Positions 9,671 to 19,156 of a DNA stretch of 20,357 bases are shown here, one piece after another (within the stretch, counting starts at the first letter, position 1; every line of letters begins with the position of its first letter). The stretch covers positions 12,009 to 32,365 of the forward strand of contig NWUY0300024195.1 in the NCBI GenBank assembly GCA_004151065.3, read 5' to 3'. Made by a program: the position numbers and the translations under genes. Below the pieces are notes generated by a model. It was not told where the DNA came from and did not search any database. It worked only from the letters and a program-made list of their open reading frames with translations. This DNA comes from Larix sibirica. Lineage: Eukaryota; Streptophyta; Pinopsida; Pinales; Pinaceae.

Positions 9671-10030
9671 TCCTAGATCCTAGATTCCCAAGCTTCAAAT
9701 CACAAGGCTTCATGTGAGGACATGTTCACCTCCATGCAACCATCATTGGTCCGAGAAGTACTCATGGGAGACAATACTCCAATCAAGGTATGTGGAAAAG
9801 GTGATATTTTACAAGAAGGTGGATAGTTTCAAGATGTTTTCTTTGTACCTTCTCTATCTGAAAATTTGCTCTCCATATACCAAATCACACACTTGGGCCA
9901 TGGTAATCAATTTCTCTTCACCAAAAAATCAGTAATCATTTCAGATCCAGATGATGGTTCAAAGATTGCACTTGGAAGAGTTGATCACAAAAACAAATTG
10001 TATGTTTTTTTCAAAGTTTTTGCCTAAATC
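9670..10030 (+). pseudogene. Copia aspartic protease relic, copy A
   Basis: The frame continues from gag. A TAG stands where the Trp before the active site is usual, followed by ILDSQASNH. The catalytic Asp is present, but the usual DSGA is DSQA. Then come GDNTPIKVCGKGDI, VFFVPSLSENLLSIYQITHL and DPDDGSKIALGRV, all in the order of the Copia protease region. A further TAG lies before FQDVFFVP. A frame change at a T-rich run near 10005-10015 separates it from integrase. A loss of the active-site Gly would probably inactivate the enzyme even without the stops. Confidence 0.8.
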
Positions 10031-10049
10031 TCCTGCTTCAGTTTTTTTA

Positions 10050-11008
10050 ATGCATTCTAATGATGCTAGTAAGTTATGGCATGAGAGATTTGGGCACCTT
10101 AAATATCCTTACTTGTAGCAATTAAGCAAGGAAGACATGGTAGTAGGGATACCTCCTGCAAGGAAGACATGGTAGTAGGGATACCTCCTATATCCTTCTC
10201 ATATGGAGTTTGTAATTAGGATGTGCTCTTGGTAGCACCCAGAAGAAAGATTTGAGAAAGGAAAGGCTAAGAGAGCCACGTCTCTTCTTGAATTAGTCCA
10301 CAATGAAATTACTAGGCCCTTTCCTCATCTTGCTATCAATAATGCAATATATTTAAACCTTCATTGATGATTTTTCTAGATACACATCGGTATGTCCTAA
10401 AACACAAAGATGATGTATTTGCTTGTCTTCGAGATTTTAAAGCTCTTGCCAAGAAACAATATGGTAAGGGGATCAAGATCCTCCGCACAGATAATGGTGG
10501 TGAGTATGTCAATAAATATGTACATAATCTATGCTTTGCAGCTGATATAGAGCTGCAACATATCGTTCCTTATACTCCACAAGAGAATGGGGTTGTAGAG
10601 CAGAAAAATCGCACATTGAAAGAAATGGCAAATTGCATGTTGAAGTCAAAGAATCTTCCTCCAAAATTATGGGACGAGGCCATAAATTGTTCAAATTACA
10701 TTCAAAATAGAGTAGCACACAAACATTTGAAGGGGTTAATCCTTTTGAAGCATGGACTGGTGATAATCCAACAATGAAACACTTCAGGGCGTTTGGATCC
10801 CGTGCATGGGCTCGTATCCCTTCCAAGAAAAGAAGGGCCTTAGAACCTCAAAGTGAGGAATGCCTCTTTGTGGGATATCCTGAAGGGGTAAAAGGTTATA
10901 GGTTGCTAAATATTCAAACTAAAAAACTCTTTATTGAAAGAAGTGTCCAATTTGATGAAATTCCTATGCTTAAAACTAATTTTTCTACTGATGCACAACC
11001 AGTTAATC
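10050..11008 (+). pseudogene. Copia integrase relic, copy A, cut at 11009
   Basis: The N-terminal zinc-binding part shows LWHERFGHLKYPYL, followed by TAG and QLSKEDMVVGIPP. A perfect 32-base tandem duplication (10126-10189) then breaks the frame inside this domain. The catalytic core follows as TFIDDFSRYT (near 10357), YVLKHKDDVFACLRDFKALA in another frame, ILRTDNGGEYVNKYVH, and TPQENGVVEQKNRTLKEM with the catalytic Glu. After another frame change the C-terminal part reads FGSRAWARIPSKKRRALE and KGYRLLNIQTKKLF. Homology to the second copy ends at 11008, where unrelated DNA starts; no RT or RNase H follows this copy before the N. Confidence 0.88.
10126..10189 (+). repeat. perfect 32-base tandem duplication inside integrase
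   Basis: GCAAGGAAGACATGG...ACCTCCT occurs at 10126-10157 and again at 10158-10189 without change. Since 32 is not a multiple of three it shifts the frame. The same duplication is at 16004-16067. Confidence 0.95.
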
Positions 11009-11758
11009 TGTAATATCCCTCCTATTCCCCTAGGTTTTCTACAACAGAAAGTGAAAATTGTGTACCTACCGATGTTAAGGATCTCAAGGCAGAAGCGCCA
11101 TAGGTAAAACTTTGTAAGTATGGGTATGTTTTCCTAAGTTGTAGAGTGAATTTGCAGAGTTAGGAGACTGAAAGACTTGACGCAACGAAACAAAACGGGC
11201 ATGGAATCCATTAGGGGGAGAGGGTGAATAGATTGGTAGCCATGAGTTTGATGACAGTGGTCATCCTAGTGCCTTGAGCACTTGAAGTGAACTATGATGT
11301 TCACTGAGAAGACACTTAAGTTTATAAGTATTGTTAACTAATTAGTCCTAGATAAGGGTGCCGAAGAAACTATTAGTCGTCGCAAGGCAGTAACAAGTTC
11401 CTATTACCTAACTATTAGCGTGAGGCTAACCAATTTTAAGTGCCATTGAGTAAAAGTAAGGAGTTAACCTAAATAACATTGATATCCTGGACTCGGCAGG
11501 GGATTTTGTTAAAGCTCCTAAGTGGAAAAGAGTTAATATTTTCCTAATTATAAATTAGGAATAAAGATAAAATGATTTATTATAGCAAAGAAACATAATG
11601 GTATAGTGAGCATTTATAAATAACTATTTAACTATTATTGTAAACAAGTTAAATGAAGTAAGCTGGATTGAAGAAGGACTTATTGTCTTTTATTAAAAAT
11701 ACAAATGCTTTAAAGTCTTGAAAGGCTATAAAATCTCATCTACAAAAGTAGAAGAGAT

Positions 11759-11852
11759 ATAACTAGCAGCTAAAGCATGGATATGCATAGATAACTAGTA
11801 GCTAATGCATGGATATGCATGGAAAATTGGGAGCTAATGCATGGATAACTCT
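11759..11852. repeat. three tandem units of about 32 bases
   Basis: Units at 11759-11790, 11791-11822 and 11823-11852 share AGCTAATGCATGGATA. The first two match at all but three positions; the third is degenerate at its start and end. Confidence 0.85.
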
Positions 11853-12402
11853 TAGCAATTAATGATACAAATTACCTTAACTATATAAGGTGGAAGTTAA
11901 TGATAAGTTAAGATAATTAGTTATGTTAAGATACGGTTTATATCTTAAAGTTAATTAATTAAAAATTAGCTAAATTAAGCTAATTAGTTAAAGATTGGCT
12001 AAGTTTAGTCAATCAGTTAAAATTAATGACTTAAGCTATTTAGATAAAATCAAGAAAGAACTTATCTTGGAAGTCAAAGAACAGAAAGTAATTTAGGCTA
12101 TAAAGAAGGAAGTGGATGTGTTCATAAGGGGGATTATGAGAGGCAGAGAATTCAAGGAAGGATGAAGAAGATCGATTAGAGAAAGGTTATGGAAAATGGA
12201 TGGGAAAACCTACCTTTGGATGGGTGGAACATTGCAATCAAGTTTTCAATCACCCCATTCTAATTGCTAAGATAAGTTGTGATCTTCTTTCTCGATGTAT
12301 GTGGTGAGCCATGCCGACATTATTTCAGATTTAAGAAAAATAATTGTTGACGTCTCCCTTCCTTCATGTATATGGTTATATTAGTAACAAATTAATTGAT
12401 AA

Positions 12403-12644
12403 CTCTGCGATTTCACAGAGCTTATGGGTATATTTATCAATTGCATAGAGTTCGGTCTTCCGTAGAATATGCAGAATAAAAAGATTTCATATAACAAATG
12501 GTGGGGTAGCATCGACATTATATTTTTGGTGTATCGAACCAAATGGATTTAGGTGTATGCAATCGAACCTCTGTAGATTACTCAGAGTAAGCATATTACA
12601 CATAATAAATATGGGTCGGCATTGATTCTGTAGAATTTACAGAA
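12403..12644. repeat. array of imperfect palindromes, about 56-base spacing
   Basis: Four short inverted repeats of the form (C/T)TCTG..GA..T..CAGA(A/G) lie at 12403-12420, 12458-12476, 12569-12587 and 12626-12644. Spacings are 55, 111 (twice about 55) and 57. The spacers also share words such as TCGGCAT/TAGCATCGACATTAT and ATA-ACA-AAT. The best arm pair is TTCTGTA/TACAGAA at 12626-12644. Confidence 0.7.
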
Positions 12645-12929
12645 TCCTTTTATTGATTATAATCACTGTATGGTAAAGAATGGGTTTATTAAAATACTGA
12701 ACGCTTAAGCGTCAAAAGAGAACTTGGTTCTGCGTTATGGCTTTATGGAGAAATCGCAATCGTTTTCGATGGTCTTGTTGACTGCATTCTTTGTTTTAGT
12801 CTCTGTCCGGTCGTTATAGTTGCCCTCTGTAAATATCCAAATCCCTCGTTATTCTGAATTTAAGTTTAAATATTTTTCTTGTTTCCTTATTGCTAAATCA
12901 TAGAGAAGACTATCAGTTACAGAGGCCGT

Positions 12930-13017
12930 GAACTGATCTAGTTGTATGGTAGTATTTTCGTTTTGAGGTGTTTGAACTGATCTAGTTGTATGGTAGTATT
13001 TTCCTTTTGAGGTGTTT
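12930..13017. repeat. 44-base direct tandem repeat, two copies
   Basis: GAACTGATCTAGTTGTATGG...GGTGTTT occurs at 12930-12973 and 12974-13017, with one difference (G against C at unit position 31). Confidence 0.95.
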
Positions 13018-13167
13018 TACTATTTGTTAACTTGTTGTGGAACCGAGTAGTGTAGCCTTTCGATTGAGCTATAAGTTGTACCAGTGTATTATCATGATGG
13101 AAGCTCGGCATTTTCTTCCCTATATATTGCATACCTAAGTGATATAATGTGTGGTTGTTCAATTGCG

Positions 13168-13168
13168 N
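13168..13168. other. single N, probable contig join
   Basis: The only ambiguous base in this region falls exactly one base before the point where the sequence of 7291 restarts. Together with the second N at 17685, this suggests a placeholder between contigs and not a miscalled base. Confidence 0.8.
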
Positions 13169-13717
13169 AATATTGTACAATCCAATTTTAATAGGGTATT
13201 TAAGGATGTTTAATACATTTTTTATTAAAAACAAAAATCATTAAGTCAAAATTACAATTTCAACAAAAATTTTCTCACCAGATTTTGGTGATGGGGAGTT
13301 ATAGTTCCACCTAGTTCATAGGAATGTTTACCATAAAACTTTGTCATTAAAGAGTTTGATTAATTTTAAAATTACTCAATCATCAAAACTTAGAAATTTC
13401 TCAAAATGAATATTCGAGCAATCTATAATAGCAAGTGTCTCACATTTTTGTTTTCCGATTTTCGAGGGTTATGCATTGGGAATATCTTTGGGAAGCACTA
13501 CGATATATTGTTATTCACCCTGAGAGTGCATTATAACTTATAAGCACTTTAGATTGTGAAATCAGGCCATTGTTCTGTAGATTTGATGACAACATGCAAC
13601 ATTAAGTCCCTCTCTATGCACACCCTCAAGGTTGGGCTGTGAATAAAATTGATGCAGTTGGGGGCTTCTCAAATATGACATACAACTACCAAAATACTTG
13701 TCCCGATGCAAAGAATG
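13169..13717. other. flank upstream of the second 5' LTR
   Basis: Same sequence as 7291-7839, including the short open stretch that abuts the LTR. Two independent insertions would not share such a flank. Confidence 0.6.
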
Positions 13718-14366
13718 TGTTAGAGTAAATAACCCTCCTAGAGCATGTTCTCATGAGTCTAGTGGGACAAACCACACTCAAATCCACCTTCTGAGTCAAC
13801 CATGAGTCAAAACCCTACATTTGGGGTGCCTTCCTTGATTTGAGGGCACATTCCCTGGTTTGGGGGAGTTTCACCCTGATTTAAGGAGGAGTTCAGTTAG
13901 AACTAGACTTGCTCCACTAATTTGGTTATAATTGAACGCCTAACTGACCCATGACACTCATTAGCGCCCTAGTTAGGTTAGTAGTACCCTTGTTGAGTGA
14001 TTTTAGGGACTTGCATGCTCCACTTCAGTTAAATTAAGTGATCAATGAGTCCCTCAATCAGTTAAACTCAGTCTATGTGAGTTGCATGTCTAACTAAGGT
14101 TATCTACTCTTAGTTAAGCCTGACTAGCCTTTTTAGCATAGCGTGGGCAATTCGAATGGACTTCTATCCTAACTCGAATTGCCTCTTTGTAAATTGTAAC
14201 CTTCTCCAGTCATTTTGGTACAGTGAAATATATCATTGTTCTTTCTTCTCTTCTAAGTTTATTGTGTAAAAATTTATGTTATTCAATTATTTCGTAATTG
14301 TTAATGCTTGATTTGATATTCACTATATATCTTTTTAGCTTATGCAACTAGATCTGTGTATGCTCA
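13718..14366 (+). mobile_element. 5' LTR, copy B
   Basis: No difference was seen from 7840-8488. Against the 3' LTR at 19157 it differs by roughly 12% over the shared 330 bases. That is much for two LTRs of one element unless the insertion is old or the two ends come from different elements. Confidence 0.85.
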
Positions 14367-14375
14367 GACCTTATA

Positions 14376-14387
14376 TAGTATCAAAGC
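14376..14387 (+). other. primer-binding site, copy B
   Basis: TAGTATCAAAGC, identical to the site at 8498 and close to the initiator Met tRNA complement. Confidence 0.8.
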
Positions 14388-14445
14388 ATAGCGGGTGCTA
14401 AACTAGCTAGTGTGCTAGTGTTGTTTATCAAGCTTTTGCAGGTTG

Positions 14446-14658
14446 AGAAGGGATTTTGCATCCATCAAGGAGGCTTTTTCAGCAAATAAAGAAGGCTTTT
14501 GCAGCCACCAAGAAGACTCTTTTGTAGCCACTAAAGAAGGCTTTTGTAGCCACCATTATTCCAAACTAAAGAAGGCTTTTTTGGTGCCACCAAAGAAGTG
14601 TCTTTTTGTAGCCATCAAGGAAGGTTTTGCAGCCATCAAAACGGTTTGTGTAGCCATG
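14446..14658 (+). repeat. leader minisatellite, copy B
   Basis: The same nine-unit array as at 8568-8780, ending again in GCCATGG, which provides the gag start. Confidence 0.85.
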
Positions 14659-15548
14659 GATCTACTTCTAATCAGCTACTAGCCTCCTTCAATTACTTTG
14701 AATGGAAGTCAAGAGTGGAGATGCCCTTAAGAATTAAGGGGTTGTACCGGATCACCATGGGAAACGAGATGGAACCAATGTCTCTTGTTGAAAACTCCAA
14801 GTATCTTAAACAGATGGATGAAGCACATGGGCTGCTATGTTATTATGTGTCTCTTGAATTGCTTTACCATTTTCAAGCCAAGAAGACTCCCAATGAGATA
14901 TGGACCACTTTTTAAAAACTATTTGGTACACAAGATGAGATCAGGGGTCATGTTTTGGAGGTAGAGTTAAAGAATTTAAGGATGAGTGAATTCGACTACG
15001 TGCAAGAATTCTTTACAAAGTTCAAATTTATCCTCTTGCGCCTCAAGATGTGTAGCATTAATAAAGAGGACACTCAAATAGTACTTCCTATCCTTTCTCA
15101 GTTGGGTCATGAATTCAACACTTTTGTTTCATCATTTCACTCTACTACATTAGCATTTGAAGCATCTTTCACCGTGCCTTCTTTAGATGTCTTTGTTGCC
15201 CCTCTTATTCAAGAGCATGATAATATTTCTTAGATGGGCCTACAAAGGTCCTAAAATGTTCATGCCCTTGCAACAAATGAGGACAAGAAGAAAGATAGTA
15301 AGTACAAGTCTTCATACAAAGGCAAAAATGAGCAAAAGTCCAAATTCTCTTATGACAATACCACCTCCAAAGAAGGGAATACTGAGGAGGAGCGTCCTTT
15401 GTGTCCCTACTATGGAAAGGGACCTCACAAAGAAGAAAATTATAGGTATAAGAATTTTTATGTAGAAAATAAAGACAAAGTATGCAAGCCAAGGTCTCCT
15501 CCTGAAACGGGATATGCGCTTGTAGCAATTTCATCTTCAAAATTAGCC
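14656..15548 (+). pseudogene. Copia gag relic, copy B
   Basis: Identical in every visible feature to the gag relic at 8778: start codon inside the last leader repeat, a missing base just after the start, UBN2-type segments, the same three in-frame stops, and a zinc knuckle with two Cys positions changed to Tyr (15402-15443). Because all lesions are shared, they predate the duplication, or the two copies are one locus represented twice. It is followed in frame by protease. Confidence 0.85.
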
Positions 15549-15908
15549 TCCTAGATCCTAGATTCCCAAGCTTCAAATCACAAGGCTTCATGTGAGGACA
15601 TGTTCACCTCCATGCAACCATCATTGGTCCGAGAAGTACTCATGGGAGACAATACTCCAATCAAGGTATGTGGAAAAGGTGATATTTTACAAGAAGGTGG
15701 ATAGTTTCAAGATGTTTTCTTTGTACCTTCTCTATCTGAAAATTTGCTCTCCATATACCAAATCACACACTTGGGCCATGGTAATCAATTTCTCTTCACC
15801 AAAAAATCAGTAATCATTTCAGATCCAGATGATGGTTCAAAGATTGCACTTGGAAGAGTTGATCACAAAAACAAATTGTATGTTTTTTTCAAAGTTTTTG
15901 CCTAAATC
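15548..15908 (+). pseudogene. Copia protease relic, copy B
   Basis: Same as the copy at 9670: TAG before ILDSQASNH, the DSQA active-site variant, the LSENLLSIYQIT segment, and a frame change at the T-rich run near 15885-15895. No private difference from copy A was seen. Confidence 0.8.
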
Positions 15909-15927
15909 TCCTGCTTCAGTTTTTTTA

Positions 15928-17080
15928 ATGCATTCTAATGATGCTAGTAAGTTATGGCATGAGAGATTTGGGCACCTTAAATATCCTTACTTGTAGCAAT
16001 TAAGCAAGGAAGACATGGTAGTAGGGATACCTCCTGCAAGGAAGACATGGTAGTAGGGATACCTCCTATATCCTTCTCATATGGAGTTTGTAATTAGGAT
16101 GTGCTCTTGGTAGCACCCAGAAGAAAGATTTGAGAAAGGAAAGGCTAAGAGAGCCACGTCTCTTCTTGAATTAGTCCACAATGAAATTACTAGGCCCTTT
16201 CCTCATCTTGCTATCAATAATGCAATATATTTAAACCTTCATTGATGATTTTTCTAGATACACATCGGTATGTCCTAAAACACAAAGATGATGTATTTGC
16301 TTGTCTTCGAGATTTTAAAGCTCTTGCCAAGAAACAATATGGTAAGGGGATCAAGATCCTCCGCACAGATAATGGTGGGGATTATGTCAATAAATATGTA
16401 CATCAGCTATGCTTCGCAGCTATTATAGATATGCAACATACCGTTCCTTATACTCCACAGCAGAATGGGGTTGTAGAGCGGAAAAATCGGACATTGAAAG
16501 ATATGGCAAATTGCATGTTGCAGTCAAAGAATCTTCCTTCAAAACCATGGGTTAAGGCCATAAATTGTTCAAATTACATTCAAAATAGAGTACAACACAA
16601 ATATTTAAAAGGGGTTACTCCTTTTGAAGCATGGACTAGGTAGAAACCATAGTTAAACACTTCATGGTATTTGGATCTCGTGCATGGGCTCATATCCCCT
16701 CCAAGAAAAGGAGGGCCTTAGAACCTCAAAGTGAGGAATGCATTTTTGTGGGCTATCCTGAAGTGGCAAAAGGTTATAGGCTATTGAATATTAAGACTGA
16801 AAAGCTTTTTATTGACGGAAGCGCCAAATTTGATGAAATTCCTATGCTTAAAACTAGTTTTTCTCCTATTGCACAACTAGTTACTCACAATGAATTTTTT
16901 GATTCTTCTTCTAATGTTTCGACTGAAATTTCAGATTCAAATACATCTTCAGATTCTCATACATATGATGATGATATTGTTGCAAATGAGAGTTTTGTAG
17001 ACCCAATAATTAAGCCTTGTTGGGAAAAGCAACAACTAGAAGCAGCTGATGAACTGGTGGGTGATCTAGCCGATACTTGA
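15928..17080 (+). pseudogene. Copia integrase relic, copy B, full length with C-terminal tail
   Basis: Up to 16378 it is the same as copy A, including the 32-base duplication (16004-16067) and the frame change in the core. From 16379 it differs at about one base in nine and is closer to the family consensus: TPQQNGVVERKNRTLKDM, where copy A has TPQENGVVEQKNR. The core frame ends at a TAG at 16641; after a frame change the C-terminal part reads FGSRAWAHIPSKKRRALE, EECIFVGYPEVAKGYRLL and FDEIPMLKTSF. A Ser/Asp-rich linker follows (NVSTEISDSNTSSDSHTYDD), ending at TGA 17078-17080 in the same frame as reverse transcriptase. Copy A lacks this tail because it is cut at 11009. Confidence 0.88.
16004..16067 (+). 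repeat. perfect 32-base tandem duplication, copy B
   Basis: Two identical 32-base units (16004-16035, 16036-16067), the counterpart of 10126-10189. Confidence 0.95.
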
Positions 17081-17684
17081 AGAACTAGTTGTGAGTTTCA
17101 TGCTACCACACACACTCTTGAAGCCGTAGATCCATTGCTTCCCACTCATTTCTATATGATATCCTCATATAATCCTAAAAACCATGGGGAAGCCTCTAGC
17201 AATCCTCATTGGGAGGCTGCCATGGATGAAGAATATCAATCCCTCATGGACAACAAAACTTGGGATTTGGTACCTCTTCCTAAAGGGATGAAATTGTTTC
17301 AATAGAAATGGGTTTATAAGACCAAGATGGAAGAAAATGGACTTATTATCAATTACTAAGCAAGATTGGTGGCCAAAGTATTCTCTCAAATATAGGGCAT
17401 TGACTACACAGAAACCTTTTCTCCAGTTGCAAAGATGGATTTAGTTTGACTTGTTCTTGCCTTAACAGCTACACAAAAATGGGAGATTCGTCACATGGAT
17501 GTGAAAAGTTATTTTCTTCATGGGGATCTTGAAGAGGAGATATAAATGGAGAAGCCTCCAAGGCACATTCAAGACTCGTATTTGATATGCAAATTAAAGA
17601 AATCATTATATGGACTAAAACAAGCTCCCCAAGCTTGGTATGCAAAAATTGGATTCTTTTCTTTTATCCAAAAAAAATTCAAGA
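17081..17684 (+). pseudogene. Copia reverse transcriptase relic, N-terminal part, ends at the N
   Basis: Reverse transcriptase copies element RNA into DNA. In one frame from 17081 one reads HWEAAMDEEYQSLMDNKTWD, KWVYKTKMEENGL, GIDYTETFSPVAKMDLV, WEIRHMDVKSYFLHGDLEEE and [20 protein letters not shown], the standard Copia order up to the palm. Six stops interrupt it (near 17303, 17356, 17392, 17426, 17542 and the TGA at 17078). They replace residues of several kinds, including the Lys of YKARL and the Tyr of EEIYME. The segment breaks off just before the N at 17685, a few codons after WYAK; the YVDD motif is not in this part. Confidence 0.85.
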
Positions 17685-17685
17685 N
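17685..17685. other. single N, second probable contig join
   Basis: The base after it (17686) starts a second version of the segment that begins at 17311. The first version ends in TTCAAGA right before the N, and the second version reaches the same TTCAAGA near 17936 and then continues into new sequence. This is what two overlapping but differing contig ends would look like. Confidence 0.75.
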
Positions 17686-18330
17686 GATTTATAAGACCAA
17701 GATGGAAGCCAATGGACTTATCAGCAAGTACAAAGCAAGATTGGCGGCCAAAGGATTCTCTCATATACATGGCATTGACTACATAGAAACCTTTGCTCCA
17801 ATTGCAAAGATGGATTCAGTTCGACTTGTTCTTACCAAGGTATATTCAAAACTCATCTCTAGTATGCAAATTAAATAAATCATTATCCCCAAGCTTGGTA
17901 TGCAAAAATGGATTCTTTTCTTTTATCCAAGAATTCTTCAAGATGTAATTCAGATCTGAATGTGTATATGCTTCGAGAAAAAATCTCTCTCTTAGTTATT
18001 GTACTCTATGTGGATGATCTCCTCATCACTAAGATTTCCACTACCTCCATTTCATGGTTCAAATCTGCCCCGCATGACAGATTCTCCATGACTAACATAG
18101 GACTGTTACAATTATTTCTTGGACTCCAAATCGCCCAGTTAGAATTGGGAGTCACCTTAACACAGTCTAAGTATGCCAAAGATCTCATCACTCGATTCAA
18201 AATGGATGATTGCAAACCAACTCCATTCCCTTTCCTTTCTGGAGTCCAACTTGAATATGTAAAGACCACACCATTGGTTGATTGTACCCTATATCAACAA
18301 TTAGTTGGAAGCCTTCTTTATCTTACACAC
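17686..18330 (+). pseudogene. Copia reverse transcriptase relic, restarted segment through YVDD
   Basis: Bases 17686-17836 repeat 17311-17461 with differences but without its stops (YKTKMEANGLISKYKARLAA, GIDYIETFAPIAKMDSVRLV). About 100 bases that encode the WEIRHMDVK...LHGDLEEE part are then missing, and the sequence rejoins at the counterpart of 17560. A further 18-19 bases are missing where YGLKQA should be. After 17936 it continues past the first version: VLYVDDLLIT with the catalytic YVDD at 18007-18018, LLQLFLGLQIAQLELG, LTQSKYAKDLITRFKMDDCK and LYQQLVGSLLYLTHN. Because of the two deletions this version cannot give a complete enzyme even though it has fewer stops. Confidence 0.85.
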
Positions 18331-18960
18331 AATTGACCAAATATCTCCTTTGCATTTGGGGTAATATCCATATACATGTGAGAACCACATGTGTCACATT
18401 GGAAGGCTTCCAAAAGAATACTCTGTTATGTGAAGGGGTCATATGATTATGAGATCCACCATGCAATAACTTGCAAAATTGATCTAGTTGGATACACATA
18501 TTTTCGATTGGGCTATCGATGGGATAGATTGCAAGTCCACCTCTAGTTACTTCTTCAGTTTGGGATCAGGACCTATTTGTTGGTCAAGTAAGAAGTAAGC
18601 CACTATTTCACTATCAACAGCGGAAGCATAGTACAGAGGAGCAACAAATGCCGCAACACAAGCCCTTTGGTTGCAGCATAATCTTATTGAGTTTGGGATA
18701 AAGTTTCACAGGCCCGCCATCATATTTTGTGACAACTAGGGAACCATTCAGATTTCAAGAGAGTGTGTTCTGCACCAACAGACCAATCACATAGAGATCC
18801 ATATGCACTATATCGAAGGGTTTGTCCACAATCGGCTTATAGATTTGTAGTTCTGCCCTTCCTTTGATCATATTGCAAACATCCTCACCAAGTCTTTTAC
18901 CGAGAAATTATTCATCCAGCTAAGAGCTTCCTTGGGAGTAAAAGCAGTTTTGAAGGAGGC
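18331..18960 (+). pseudogene. Copia RNase H relic and end of pol
   Basis: RNase H removes the RNA strand during reverse transcription. After LYLTHN a TGA stands for the usual Arg, then PNISFAFG, HWKASKRILCYVKGSYDYEI, and, after a frame change near 18500, DGIDCKSTSSYFFSLGSGPI. Next come LSTAEA with TAG in place of the catalytic Glu codon, YRGATNAATQALWLQHNLIE, RPAIIFCDN followed by TAG, and HIEIHMHYIEGFVHN. The end of the polyprotein is recognisable as HIANILTKSFTEK and QLRASLGVKAVLKEAP. At least five stops are present. It leads into about 190 bases of non-coding sequence before the polypurine tract. Confidence 0.85.
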
Positions 18961-19140
18961 TCCTTCAAACCTTCTTCTCACGTTCTCTTCTTACATTATC
19001 TTTTATTTGGGGGGGGGTTCCCACTGGGTTTTCCTCTCTTTCCCAGTTTACAAAGAATCTTTCTTTATGTGTGCATGGGTACTTAATATGGCTGAAAATT
19101 TGTTGGGACCCAATATTTTTGCTTAGTTTTTTACCTAGTT

Positions 19141-19156
19141 AGGCTTGTGGGGGGGG
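19141..19156 (+). other. polypurine tract
   Basis: AGGCTTGTGGGGGGGG ends at 19156, immediately before the LTR start TGTTAG. A G-run at this place is the normal plus-strand primer of Copia elements and fixes the 3' LTR boundary. Another G-run of nine at 19009-19017 lies 140 bases upstream and is not next to an LTR. Confidence 0.85.

Larger units (their letters stand above)
7291..10500. repeat. duplicated block, copy A
   Basis: This block recurs at 13169-16378 with a constant offset of 5878. Every open frame in it recurs with an identical translation at that offset, and reading the lines side by side I saw no substitution or gap. It covers a 549-base flank, the 5' LTR, gag, protease and part of integrase. 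The first difference is at 10501 against 16379. Confidence 0.95.
11009..13167. mobile_element. insertion in element A, probably LTR-type sequence of another retroelement
   Basis: At 11009 the Copia homology ends abruptly and TGTAATATCCCTCC begins, a start typical of plant Gypsy-type LTRs. The following 2.2 kb has no coding frame. It carries three families of internal repeats: 32-base units at 11759-11852, palindrome-bearing units at 12403-12644, and 44-base units at 12930-13017. That fits a long LTR. One possible CA end lies at 12920-12921, but no primer site or target-site duplication confirms it. The other side of the insertion is not seen, because an N follows at 13168. It could also be a different non-coding repeat. 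Confidence 0.45.
13169..16378. repeat. duplicated block, copy B
   Basis: This is the second occurrence of 7291-10500, starting at the first base after the N. It ends at 16378; the next base differs from copy A, and about 22 differences follow within 200 bases. Confidence 0.95.

Noticed and set aside
9327-9713. 128-codon open frame on the - strand (also 15205-15591)
   Set aside because: It is the antisense shadow of the gag/protease frame, which has clear motifs on the + strand.
12920-12921. CA as the right end of the LTR-like insertion
   Set aside because: No primer site, target-site duplication or second LTR supports it.
12938-13234. 98-codon open frame on the - strand across the N
   Set aside because: It spans the probable contig join at 13168 and the 44-base repeat, contains an undefined residue, and resembles no protein.
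17546-17878. 110-codon open frame across the second N as one reverse-transcriptase piece
   Set aside because: It fuses the end of one RT version with the restart of another; the order of motifs (WYAK followed again by YKTK) is impossible in a real RT.
19009-19017. G-run of nine as the polypurine tract
   Set aside because: It is not followed by an LTR start; the G-run ending at 19156 is.
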